A DNA stretch of 37,210 bases from NCBI GenBank assembly GCA_030706465.1, contig JAUZOM010000016.1:1-37210 (forward strand), in the 5' to 3' direction. The DNA comes from Bacteroidota bacterium (GTDB lineage: Bacteria > Bacteroidota > Bacteroidia > Bacteroidales > Paludibacteraceae). Positions 9,167 through 18,089 of the stretch are shown in pieces. The notes below the pieces were generated by a model. That model saw nothing but the letters and a program-made list of their open reading frames with translations. It was not told the origin of the DNA and did not search any database. Numbering within the stretch: the stretch's first letter is position 1; every line of letters starts with the position of its first letter. Position numbers and translations under genes: made by a program.

Positions 9167-10912
9167 CTACATAACAAATTTCGTTGAATATCTTTTAGTA
9201 TAGGTTTCGATTACAACTATATAAACACCCTTTGGAAAGTGGCTACAATCAATTATAAAAGGTAAATAAGAACTTATTTTCAACTGTTTGCTAAGTAACG
9301 AAATCCCAGAGACGTTCAGGATTCGTATTTGCCCTGCAAAATTCTCAGTTGAATTTACAACCAGTTGCTGTTTATCGTTCAAATAGCTATTTAAAGCGGG
9401 TGTCCAACATTGCTGTATTGCTGTATTCTCGGTAGATATATCTAAACTGAATGAGTTTACAAAACTGAGTTTCCGAATAGAACCATCGTTATTAAAAACA
9501 AGCGGGTTACCCCAGTATTGAAAATCGTGACCTTTTATACCATCGGTATTCGAACCCCATCGGTCAGCCATCCAAAGATAGGCAGTGCTGGTTTTGGTCG
9601 GAATCTCAGCAATATAAGTTTGTTGTGCGTGAATAATATTATCGCTTGCGTCCAGGTATTCCGATGATGCCCGTACTGTACCACCATTGGTCTTTGCTGC
9701 CACATTTACCCCATTTTCATATGCCTCCAGTTCAATAAGTCGCGAAAAATCATTACTTTGTGATCCACGGATAATCAGTCGGATTTTATTGGTGGATACT
9801 GCCGTAAAAGCTATTTTACGCCAAACACGGTTGTTCCCCGAAATTGAACCTCCGGGGATTAGTTTCCAACTTGTTCCATCCCAATACTCGACATCAAATA
9901 TAGTAATGCCACTTTTTGAGAATGTCATCAATTCGGTTGGAGTTGTTGGATGTCCATCCTGAACAGTAAAAACATCAACTTCGGAAATTGATCTCGTGCC
10001 GTTAAACGTAAATTCTATACTGTCCGGGAAATATCCAATTGTATTATCGTTCCAACCTCCGTAATTTCCCCAATTAGCCCCTATGCGGTCGCCATCAATG
10101 GCTGCCGATGCAGGGTATTTTGTTCTCTCTAAATTGTTTATATTTCCTCGGTAATTATATGGTCCAAGCGGGTTTGCAGAAGTAAAGACCTGCACCCCAG
10201 AACCTTCAGAGCAAAACTGACACATTTTATCGGCCAAAACATAATATATACCATTATGCTTAAACATGGAGCATGCTTCGGCACTGGGCAAAATAACACC
10301 ACTGTTTGTTTGTTGTGAACCCATAAAATCGTTCGTAAGTCTTTCCACCGTAATGGTATGATCGGCAATGGTAGTGTAAACAATGTATCCTTTAGCATCT
10401 TCATCTACAAACAAATTGAAATCGCCCACCCCTTTGGCAAGGTATTTTACTGTAACGTTCTGATCGAATATTGAATACGGACCCTCCGGGCTGTTGGCTA
10501 AGGCTATACCATATTGTCCCGACCAAAGCGTTTTGTACCAATTATACCACATGACATATTTTTTATGCTTTGCATTGTACACCACATGAGGACGATAGTA
10601 AACTCCTGTTGGAGGGTTGGTCAGCATATCACCACAAGCTGTCCAAGTAGTTAGATCAGTTGATTTGTAGCAATGAAAATGATTTGTGGTACCATATCCA
10701 TCGGTATTCCCGTACGCAGTTCCATACAAATAGTACGTATCGCCAAATTTAATAAGTCTGCCGTCATGTGCATCAATAATATTTCCACTAGTGTCATATC
10801 GGGGAGATAAATTATTAATAGTTATTATGCTATCTGGAAAAGCCAGACCACAACATAAAAGTCCAATAACGGTTAATAATATTCCGGAATGTTGATTTTT
10901 AATAAAAGTCAT
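9167..10912 (-). CDS. GH43-like glycosidase with inserted discoidin-type domain and T9SS tail
   Basis: A secreted 581-aa protein. Residues 1 to about 27 form a signal peptide. A five-bladed-propeller glycosidase of clan GH-F (GH43, subfamily 34-like) follows, with catalytic candidates in IIDAHDGRL (Asp), GVGDFNLFVDE (Asp) and PSAEACSMFKHNG (Glu). Around residues 265-410 an F5/8 type C (discoidin-like) carbohydrate-binding domain interrupts the propeller, which resumes with HAQQTYIAEI and WMADRWGS. The final 60 or so residues look like a type-A sorting domain for type IX secretion (IRILNVSG, FPKGVYIVVIET, STKFVM), implying surface attachment or release. It lies 84 bases downstream of the GH106 gene on the same strand, probably in one operon. 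Likely substrates are galactose- or arabinose-containing side chains, which is an inference. Confidence 0.82.
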   Translation of the reverse strand: MTFIKNQHSGILLTVIGLLCCGLAFPDSIITINNLSPRYDTSGNIIDAHDGRLIKFGDTYYLYGTAYGNTDGYGTTNHFHCYKSTDLTTWTACGDMLTNPPTGVYYRPHVVYNAKHKKYVMWYNWYKTLWSGQYGIALANSPEGPYSIFDQNVTVKYLAKGVGDFNLFVDEDAKGYIVYTTIADHTITVERLTNDFMGSQQTNSGVILPSAEACSMFKHNGIYYVLADKMCQFCSEGSGVQVFTSANPLGPYNYRGNINNLERTKYPASAAIDGDRIGANWGNYGGWNDNTIGYFPDSIEFTFNGTRSISEVDVFTVQDGHPTTPTELMTFSKSGITIFDVEYWDGTSWKLIPGGSISGNNRVWRKIAFTAVSTNKIRLIIRGSQSNDFSRLIELEAYENGVNVAAKTNGGTVRASSEYLDASDNIIHAQQTYIAEIPTKTSTAYLWMADRWGSNTDGIKGHDFQYWGNPLVFNNDGSIRKLSFVNSFSLDISTENTAIQQCWTPALNSYLNDKQQLVVNSTENFAGQIRILNVSGISLLSKQLKISSYLPFIIDCSHFPKGVYIVVIETYTKRYSTKFVM

Positions 10913-10996
10913 ATTATTCGGTTATTTTATGAATATTCTCTCTGATGCAAAATTCAAAAAATAATTATAGTGTTTTTTGTTTAAATCGAATTTAAC

Positions 10997-13900
10997 TTAT
11001 TCGTATTTGAACCATCTCAAAGGAATCTCCTTCTTTGAACTTTCCGATCCATAAAACAATTTGAGTGCCTCTCCATTGATGTTGTCAAAATAGTCTACCC
11101 TGATTACATGCTTTCCTTGTGTAAGTTCAATGCTTCCAGCCTTTTCAAGTTCACCATGAAAACCATCGTTGTCAATAATTAGTTTGCCATCAATATACAA
11201 TTTACTACCATCATCGGAAAGTAAATAAAACGTATAATTACCCGAGGTTGGAATAGAGACTGAGCCCTGAAATTTGATTCCAAAATGATCTTCTCGCCCT
11301 TTTATTGTGGCAATATCCAATCCGATTGATTTCCCTTTTTTTACAGAAATTAACTTATCAAAATCAGGAATTTTACTCCATTCTCCTTCAAAATACTCAT
11401 AATTTAAACCGTTCACTTTCGGATCAAAAGCTTCCACTTCGAGTTGCGATATTTCACTGGCCTGCTTTCCTTTTTCAAATGCTTTTGCCCTAACTATTGA
11501 ATACTCTCTTAATTCTATCGGATTGGCATATAAAGCAGATTTTTCTGTTGGAATTGTGCCATCGGTGGTGTAATGTATTTTGGCATTAGGAGTCAACGTT
11601 GTCATTGCGACCAATGCTTTTTCCGGTTTCGTAATCACCTGTTTATCAACCGCAATGTTGATTTTCTGAACATATGGTTCAGGATCTTCAATTTGCAATG
11701 TAACAGGTCCAATAAGTCCGGATAGCATTAATGGCGCATTTGCATCGGGAGATGTGGTGGCATTTGTCAGACGTTTATCAGGCGGCAAAGCTGCATCACC
11801 TACCAACCGATTATTCCAGGTATTGGTTACCTCGATTTCCAATAAATTATTTTTCTTTTTCAGGTATCTTGAAATGTCAACAATTCGGGGTTCTGCCCAA
11901 ACTAAACCGAGCGATTGTCCGTTAACTTTCACTACAGCCAGGGCATTGAAAGTTCCTAAATTGAGATAAATCGCCGACTTTTTATTGTAAGCCGGAGCAT
12001 CAAATACTTTGCAATAACGAGCTGTTCCGCTATAAAATTTTATTCCAGTTTCAGGCCTTTTGGTCCAATCTTCCAAAGTATCGAATACAACTGAATCGGG
12101 CGCACCCCATTTTTTATCAAAATACACTGTCCATGAACCTTTTAATTCTCCAATTGTCTTCTTTCGTACAAAATTGATTGGATCTTTAATCGCAGTTGCA
12201 ACTTTTTTTCTAAAAATAATAAAATAGGATTGACGAGGTACAAATTCCAACGGAACAGTGGTTTTGCCATTTTCAATTTTAAAATCAGACAAATTACGTT
12301 GCTCATTGGTTACCGGATTCCAAAGTTCTGGCTGCAGTCCTGTTACCCTGAACGATGGTGAAAATTCAACCGTTTGGTCTTTCTGGTTTGAGATGTAATA
12401 AATTTCGGCATCAGGAGATGAACGATGAATCCACGGAAATGATTTAGCATCGATATCACCAATATCAGGGATACTATTCAAATCATTGAATATCTCTGTC
12501 AGCTCCACGCCATTATAGATTTTACCTTTCCCAACGGAAATGCTTTTCGACTGTACCCCATCGCAATTCTGCCATAGCTCCTGCGCCAGTTGGTTCACTT
12601 GCTCATCGCAAACCGGATAATTCCGGAGACTTGGCGAGCTGGTTGGAGCCGGTCCCACCACAATGCCACCATCGGTAATCAATTGTTTCAGCTTGCTTAA
12701 CACGGCAGGACGCATGGTGTTTTGCGGTGGCAACACCAACAGTCGATACGACATGCCATCCGGTAACACAAAACGGTCCTTTTCGATGTGCATTTTTTCA
12801 ATCACTTCAGCATTCACATAATCAAAATTGTATCCGTCTGGCAATTGTGGATTACGAATTCCTGTCATTTTGGGAGCATCTTCACCTGTAAAATAAGCCA
12901 CATCCGCCACATATTTGCCTTGTTGAAGCAGGTAATGCGTACGTCTTATATAGTCAATCCATTCTTTGGATTGGTAGAACCAGGTATTGTAACGATTAAA
13001 TTCCACTCCAAACCAGGCATTTATTCCGGGAATTTTATCTTCGTACGGTTGGTGAATGTATACGTGCATCACAAAATGATTAATACCTTTGGTAGCTGCC
13101 CAGTCACCCCGCTTTTTTAAACTCCACGGTTCCCAGGTCCACATGGGGCCACCGGAAGTAAAGGCCTCAGCATGAACCACATTTTTGCCATAACCATGTG
13201 CTGCTGAAGAAGCTGCACGAAGTTCCAGCCCTTCAGGTTCGTCTGCTGTCCAAAACTCTCCGCTAATCTCGTTGCTCTGCCCGCCATATTGTAAAAACTC
13301 ACCCGGATATCCCCAGTGCCCGTAGTTTTCCAACCAAAGTTTCAAACCATATTCATTGGCTTTTTGTCTTAAACCACCTACATAATCATAGGAAATGCGA
13401 TCGGCAATAATGCGTCGTAAATCCCATAGAAAGCGTTCGGACAGATTCGCATTCCCAACAACCCGTCCGGAAATAATTGGAAGAAAAGGCGTTGGGTCAT
13501 AACCAAACTGCTTTTCAAAATCGACGGCTAAACCGTCTGTCCAGTTTTGAGCACCTGTTTCGTAGCTGTCAGCCACCACATGCTTGAGAGCAATTCTTTC
13601 GGAAGCCGGTAACCGTTTCAAGATCCGACCAATATAGGCGTCAAAATGCCCGGCAACCCATTGACTATTCATTTTGTCAATTTCCAATCCCGTAGCTTCA
13701 ACCGATGCCGGCGCATTTTTTTGCCCGGTTGGCGTCATTCCAATCCGCTGAATAACCCATTCGCCTTCAGGCACATCCCATTCCAACGTACCATCACTTT
13801 TCATTTTCGATGAGATATTTATTTCTTTTTGAGGATTGATAACCAAAGCATTATCATTGATTACAGCTTGCGGTTTCCACAAATACGCATCCCATTGTGG

Positions 13901-14893
13901 CGCCGGCGTAGGCCATAGTTTTGCCAGCTGTTTTTCGACATATCGTTCCGTACGAGCCGCACCCGAAAGTGCAATTTCCGTAAAACCTGCATTTCCGCTT
14001 ATGTTGGAAAATATCAACCTAAATTGCGTAGAAGAAGCTGCTGAAAACGTTTCGCAGATAGGTGCAAAAGGCAGAAATCCAACACTGGTGCTGTTATTTG
14101 TTCGTTCTATCAAGAACGTTTTTAACGTTTTAAAGGTTCCATTGCTTTGCAAACACTGCAATTCGCATCGTGCGCTAAAACTGGTATGCGATGGGTAAAG
14201 TGTTAGACTCCGCACTGTATAGGGCTGCAATTGGTTGAAATTTAAAATAAACTTCTTGGTTTGGGAAGCCGGAAAATAGGTCTCAACCGTCAGATTACCA
14301 TCAAACCACGATCTTACTGTCTCGGTTTCCGGTGAACAGGTGATAGTTGAATTGGTATTCGATAAGTAGTTTCCATCGTTCAAAGGCTTTGCAAAGGCTA
14401 TTACCGCTACATCCTGAAACTGGTCGGTTGGTCGAGTGAGTTTTGTCGATAGTTTCTGTGGCCCGTTCACTTTCAATTCCGACATAGTGAGATAGCGCAT
14501 TGAGTTCTCGGGCTTATTCCACGGACCGCCCGACTGACTCCAACCCGGCGAATTGAATAAGCCAATGTTTACACCTGTTCGTTTCCCTTCACGAATGGCA
14601 TAATCGATCATCTGAAACCATTCTTCAGTGAGTGCTTTTACATTACCTTTTTGCTCTATTTGATCCACATTGCCAATCAATGCTTCTCCTATTCCCACCT
14701 TAGCCATGGCTTCCAAATCTTTGGTAATGCCTTCTTTGGAAATATGGTCGCTTATCCAGTACCAGTAAACCCAAGGTTTGGTAGAGGCAGGTGGACTTTT
14801 GAAATTTAGCGAAAGAGAATCTGGTGTTTGAGCTTTTGTAGATATTACAATTAAAATAAGTATCAAGAATAAAAGTTCTTTAAGTTTTATCAT
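10997..14893 (-). CDS. GH106 alpha-L-rhamnosidase with PA14 domain
   Basis: A 1298-aa secreted enzyme that releases L-rhamnose from plant or bacterial glycans. Residues 1-21 are a signal peptide ending in TKAQT. The GH106 start is typical: VYWYWISDHISKEGITKDLE followed by MAKVGIGEALIG and LFNSPGWSQSGGPW. A beta-jelly-roll sugar-binding domain lies around 935-1080 (DISRYLKKKNNLLEIEVTNTW). The C-terminus carries a chitobiase-type Ig-like segment (about 1100-1165, HYTTDGTIPTEKSALY) and a PA14 domain (about 1170-1298, FYLLSDDGSKLYIDGKLI), both common carbohydrate-binding accessories. It probably heads an operon with the GH43-like gene. The product would feed RhaT and RhaI encoded nearby. Confidence 0.92.
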   Translation of the reverse strand: MIKLKELLFLILILIVISTKAQTPDSLSLNFKSPPASTKPWVYWYWISDHISKEGITKDLEAMAKVGIGEALIGNVDQIEQKGNVKALTEEWFQMIDYAIREGKRTGVNIGLFNSPGWSQSGGPWNKPENSMRYLTMSELKVNGPQKLSTKLTRPTDQFQDVAVIAFAKPLNDGNYLSNTNSTITCSPETETVRSWFDGNLTVETYFPASQTKKFILNFNQLQPYTVRSLTLYPSHTSFSARCELQCLQSNGTFKTLKTFLIERTNNSTSVGFLPFAPICETFSAASSTQFRLIFSNISGNAGFTEIALSGAARTERYVEKQLAKLWPTPAPQWDAYLWKPQAVINDNALVINPQKEINISSKMKSDGTLEWDVPEGEWVIQRIGMTPTGQKNAPASVEATGLEIDKMNSQWVAGHFDAYIGRILKRLPASERIALKHVVADSYETGAQNWTDGLAVDFEKQFGYDPTPFLPIISGRVVGNANLSERFLWDLRRIIADRISYDYVGGLRQKANEYGLKLWLENYGHWGYPGEFLQYGGQSNEISGEFWTADEPEGLELRAASSAAHGYGKNVVHAEAFTSGGPMWTWEPWSLKKRGDWAATKGINHFVMHVYIHQPYEDKIPGINAWFGVEFNRYNTWFYQSKEWIDYIRRTHYLLQQGKYVADVAYFTGEDAPKMTGIRNPQLPDGYNFDYVNAEVIEKMHIEKDRFVLPDGMSYRLLVLPPQNTMRPAVLSKLKQLITDGGIVVGPAPTSSPSLRNYPVCDEQVNQLAQELWQNCDGVQSKSISVGKGKIYNGVELTEIFNDLNSIPDIGDIDAKSFPWIHRSSPDAEIYYISNQKDQTVEFSPSFRVTGLQPELWNPVTNEQRNLSDFKIENGKTTVPLEFVPRQSYFIIFRKKVATAIKDPINFVRKKTIGELKGSWTVYFDKKWGAPDSVVFDTLEDWTKRPETGIKFYSGTARYCKVFDAPAYNKKSAIYLNLGTFNALAVVKVNGQSLGLVWAEPRIVDISRYLKKKNNLLEIEVTNTWNNRLVGDAALPPDKRLTNATTSPDANAPLMLSGLIGPVTLQIEDPEPYVQKINIAVDKQVITKPEKALVAMTTLTPNAKIHYTTDGTIPTEKSALYANPIELREYSIVRAKAFEKGKQASEISQLEVEAFDPKVNGLNYEYFEGEWSKIPDFDKLISVKKGKSIGLDIATIKGREDHFGIKFQGSVSIPTSGNYTFYLLSDDGSKLYIDGKLIIDNDGFHGELEKAGSIELTQGKHVIRVDYFDNINGEALKLFYGSESSKKEIPLRWFKYE

Positions 14894-14930
14894 CTGTAAT
14901 TTAAAAATTAGTTATTAACAATAGATTGAT

Positions 14931-15053
14931 TCAGAACATTGAGTTTATTGATAGTTGAAATTTATGATATTTACATTCCATTTTCTTCAAATAGATACCC
15001 ACTGAACAAAAGAGGATGGTTAAAATTAACCCGAAAGTAAAGTTTGTTTTCAT
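14931..15053 (-). CDS. Short signal-peptide-like ORF (40 codons), possible gene remnant
   Basis: A 40-codon frame upstream of GH106 on the same strand starts MKTNFTFGLILTILFCSVG, which looks like a secretion signal or single membrane anchor, then runs into a basic, low-information tail and a stop. It lies between the candidate -7 box at 15088-15095 and the GH106 start. It could be the preserved first codons of a deleted exported protein or a small membrane peptide. I recognise no family. Confidence 0.25.
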   Translation of the reverse strand: MKTNFTFGLILTILFCSVGIYLKKMECKYHKFQLSINSMF

Positions 15054-15087
15054 AAATGATAGTTTTTAAGATTAACTTGAGTTCTCG

Positions 15088-15095
15088 CAAAAGTA
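15088..15095 (-). promoter_or_regulatory. Candidate -7 box upstream of GH106
   Basis: On the minus strand this reads TACTTTTG, an exact match to TAnnTTTG. It would start transcription near 15081, about 190 bases before the GH106 ATG and just before the 40-codon ORF. No well-spaced -33 element was found. Confidence 0.4.
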
Positions 15096-15507
15096 TTTTA
15101 TTATAGTTTATAAAACTTATACTCTGTTACCAAATTTTATAAAAATTGTAACCTATGAAATTTGAAAGTTGAATGATCGTACAATAGTTCGTCTTAAAAT
15201 CAGAATAAATAATTCATTATAAACAAAATAGGCATCAAATCGTTTGGATAATTCGTTGAAATTCAATATTGTTATAGTTTATTCCATAAAATGATTATTT
15301 TAGAAGCAACTGACTATATATGTATTTAAAAATCAGACAGTAAACTCATTTTACATCTATTAAATCAAATTAAATGGTGAATGTTAATCTAAATTTCTAT
15401 TTGTTCTTCATTTCCAAGGGTCATTATTCATACTAAAGTTTCGCAGTAGTTTACTTAACAGCTCTCCGGTTGTTTAACAGGGACTCTTTCTCCTACCAGG
15501 CTGTGCA

Positions 15508-15707
15508 GAACCTCCCGGGAACCTCCTGGGAGTGGCATAATATAATACATATATAAAACATATATAATACATATATGATACATAGTTAAAACATATTTAT
15601 ATAGGTATATATTAACTATGTATTGTCTATGTGTTTCCAATCTTTTTAGGAACTCTTTTATAATCCCCTTTTGCGGAGGTTTACAGGAGGTTTACAGGAG
15701 GTAGGTA
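15508..15707. repeat. 11-bp-phased palindromic repeat element A
   Basis: A 200-bp non-coding block with an 11-bp period throughout. The left end has GAACCTCCCGG and GAACCTCCTGG (15508-15529). The core has four units of the type TATAATACATA (15541-15584). The right end has GGAGGTTTACA twice and GGAGGTAGGTA (15675-15707), which is the inverted counterpart of the left end. Inside, ATACATAGTTAA (15578-15589) pairs perfectly with TTAACTATGTAT (15612-15623). A minus-strand open frame through the block is a by-product and not a gene. Confidence 0.75.
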
Positions 15708-15830
15708 GCCTGTATAGTTGCTGGTGTATAACTTTATCGCGCTTCAGTTGGCAGACAGGAAAGAAATTCAGGTCTCCCTCACGTTCATAATCCTACGACG
15801 TAAATATTGGTTTTGACAGGATGGTAATTA

Positions 15831-16043
15831 TCAGAACAACCTAACATCAGGTAATAATTTTGTTTTTGTAAAAGCGGGACCTTGTTTTGACCATTCGTTC
15901 ATGAACCGTTTTGCTCCAATTGAAAATTGATATCGACTATTAGTATTACCGATTTCGAGAATCGGGTCTTCGACAGAGTGGCCTTTGGCTACTAATGAAG
16001 AGACTTCATATTTCCCTTCAACTACCGATAGTAATCCCTGAGC
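15831..16043 (-). pseudogene. Possible remnant of a sugar isomerase C-terminal region
   Basis: In frame after the stop of the transposase relic, the minus strand reads a protein-like stretch including SLVAKGHSVEDPILEIGNTN and KRFMNEWSKQGPA, ending at a TGA at 15831. The text resembles, from memory, the C-terminal region of COG2407-type L-fucose/L-arabinose isomerase relatives, whose next residues (two His, Cys) are missing here. There is no start codon or N-terminal part. The identity is a guess; that this is an eroded coding fragment is better supported. Confidence 0.35.
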
Positions 16044-16220
16044 TTAACCATCTTCATAAGATCCTTTTGATTCCAGTTTACGACCTTGATATTCTTCTGG
16101 AATTAGGTTCCTCTCTTCTAAAATAATTGATATCTCATTCTCATTTTGAACTACCTGAGTTATGCCAAAATAATCTAAGACCCCCTCTAACTGTAATAAT
16201 TCAGATCCGCTAGTTTGCAT
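16044..16220 (-). pseudogene. Truncated transposase N-terminal fragment (ISAon1-like)
   Basis: A 58-codon minus-strand frame starts MQTSGSELLQLEGVLDYFGI and continues through SIILEERNLIPEEYQG to a stop. This matches my memory of the N-terminal region of ISAon1-family transposases, which occur widely in Bacteroidota and normally continue into a separate DDE domain. Here it is cut off after KGSYEDG and the catalytic part is absent, so the element is dead. It appears to lack three residues (usually LLP) before EGVLDYF. The purine-rich GGGGGGAG tract upstream of its ATG may be part of the old ribosome binding site. Confidence 0.55.
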
Positions 16221-16293
16221 TTGCGTTTTTACAAAAAAAATATTTCTCCCCCCTTAATTTTTGAGTCTTAAGAGAAATGAAGAAAAAAATTAA

Positions 16294-16422
16294 AACTTCG
16301 TCAGCCTCTCTCAAAAACTGGGCTTGAAATGCTAAAACAAACAAACTCCTCCAGTTGGTTGTCAAACAGGAGGAGTTTTCACACTTTTCTGACTTGTTTT
16401 TTTTTGCTCACCCGACGAAGTT
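16294..16422. repeat. Nested inverted repeats
   Basis: An outer pair AACTTCGTC (16294-16302) and GACGAAGTT (16414-16422) encloses an inner pair AAACTCCTCC (16343-16352) and GGAGGAGTTT (16369-16378) with a 16-nt loop. A T-rich tract (nine T near 16397-16405) follows the inner hairpin on the plus strand. It lies next to the transposase relic and downstream of the aldolase gene stop, so it could be an IS end, a terminator or both. Confidence 0.55.
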
Positions 16423-16528
16423 AGGTACTGACAAACTACGTACAATTCGTTTTTTTAGATTTTTATTGAAAACTGCTATTAAATAACTACGGGTAATATT
16501 TAATATTCTTTTATCAAACAAAAACTTT

Positions 16529-17827
16529 TTATTTTACATTAAACGCCACCCGTAGTTCATCAATTTCCTTATCCCCTATCGGTTGAAGCGGTCCGATGGA
16601 AGAAGCCATTACCAATGAATTGGCACTGAATTCGGCAACTTCGAGATAATCAAACGAGTTTAACAGCTTATCCCCGGTCACAAAGACGCAATCGTTTTCA
16701 ACCAGGACCACCCGGTTCGTATTAAACATCCGGGCCATCTTATCTACCTCATTATACAACAATCCGAATGGAACCGACGGTACATCCTGTAAGAAAATCC
16801 AACTTTCAGGAATCGTTCGTACATCAAACTTCTGCCCGCTTACCGCATGTGCCATCAGATTCGTAGACTGGGTTGAAATAATGGAATTAATCTGGGGATT
16901 CAACTCATAAATGCGCTGATGCAGTGCCAATGAACGACTCGGCACCTTGCCGGTTTCGACCATTCCGTTTTTAATCTGAACAATATCAGATTCTGTGATA
17001 TTCCAACGTGCCACACCATGCGGCGTAATCAGGAAGTCATTTCCCTGCCAACGAACCGATGCAGTTCCATACGTAGAAATCATTAAACCCTGATCGCATG
17101 CGCGGCGGATAATTTTCACCATATCCGAACGCAATTCACGTTCTTCGGATGGGTAACTGACATCCGTAAAATGCGAATTATTCTCCGGAAGATGATTAAT
17201 ATATTTTGAAATCTGTTCGTCGGACAACGAATTTACCTTTCCCAGTCTGGCTGCATTTACAATCGTACGGCAACAGAACTCAAGCGTTTCAAAACGTTGA
17301 TAGGCATCCATCATGTCCGTACCGGCTAAAACCACACCGTGGTTTTCCATAATTACTGCTTTGTATATGGGATTTTTAAATTGTTCGGCAATTTTCCGAC
17401 CCAGTTCTTCACTTCCCGGACAACCATACGGGGCATAGCCAATCTCGCCGCATATGCTTCGGGCCTGGGGTATTATATTCGTATCCGGGACCTGACGGGC
17501 AATGCTAAATGCAACCAATCCGGGGGGATGGGCATGAATGATTGCCGTTAATTCCGGACGGGCCTCATAAATTGCTTTATGGAAAGGATATTCCGAAGAG
17601 GGTTTATGCACACCCGTTACGGTTCCATCTTTTTTCATGCACACAATATCCTTGATGGTCAACGAACCTTTGTCAATGCCTGAAGGCGTAATCCAGATAT
17701 CCCCATTATCATCCCTGATTGAAATGTTTCCCCCTGAGGTGGTTGTCATTCCACTCCGATATATCCGTTCCATGATCACATTGATCTGTTCCACCGGATG
17801 CATCAATTTAACATCTAACTGTTTCAT
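16529..17827 (-). CDS. Tandem class II aldolase/adducin protein, second domain degenerate
   Basis: A 432-aa cytoplasmic protein made of two class II aldolase domains. Domain 1 (about residues 10-195) keeps the zinc and catalytic residues of L-fuculose-phosphate aldolases: GGNIS, SSEYPFH (Glu near 79), HAHPPG (His near 98 and 100) and ENHGV (His near 163). Domain 2 (about 235-410) follows the same fold pattern, but the matching sites read PSRSLALH, STQSTN and ENDCV, so the metal ligands and catalytic Glu are lost. It is likely the fuculose-1-phosphate or rhamnulose-1-phosphate aldolase of this cluster. It is the last gene of the minus-strand group, 262 bases after the other aldolase gene. The start could also be Met9. 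Confidence 0.85.
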   Translation of the reverse strand: MKQLDVKLMHPVEQINVIMERIYRSGMTTTSGGNISIRDDNGDIWITPSGIDKGSLTIKDIVCMKKDGTVTGVHKPSSEYPFHKAIYEARPELTAIIHAHPPGLVAFSIARQVPDTNIIPQARSICGEIGYAPYGCPGSEELGRKIAEQFKNPIYKAVIMENHGVVLAGTDMMDAYQRFETLEFCCRTIVNAARLGKVNSLSDEQISKYINHLPENNSHFTDVSYPSEERELRSDMVKIIRRACDQGLMISTYGTASVRWQGNDFLITPHGVARWNITESDIVQIKNGMVETGKVPSRSLALHQRIYELNPQINSIISTQSTNLMAHAVSGQKFDVRTIPESWIFLQDVPSVPFGLLYNEVDKMARMFNTNRVVLVENDCVFVTGDKLLNSFDYLEVAEFSANSLVMASSIGPLQPIGDKEIDELRVAFNVK

Positions 17828-18089
17828 TCTTTTCTATTTAAAATTCGATATAAGTATTTGCGCGTTATGCCGCTATATTGTTTATTAATAAGGGAATAAT
17901 GTTTTAAAACCTCATCTTAGATTTCTACGGAGGTGAATAGTTATAAAAATAAAGTCAAAATCATCGTAGTATGATAAAACCCCACCCAATAAAGCCTTAT
18001 CATGTAACTCTACAGATTGTTTTGTTCTGCATTGTGGATTTGAGTCCGTCAGACTTCCTTCCTTTAGTGTCAACAGAATCCTTGGAATC

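Noticed and set aside
15455-15640. 61-codon minus-strand ORF across element A
   Set aside because: The translation is a Tyr/Ile-rich reading of an 11-bp repeat, whose period is not a multiple of three; repeat-generated and not a protein gene.
15508-15707. CRISPR array
   Set aside because: The repeat unit is 11 bp with no unique spacers and no cas genes nearby.
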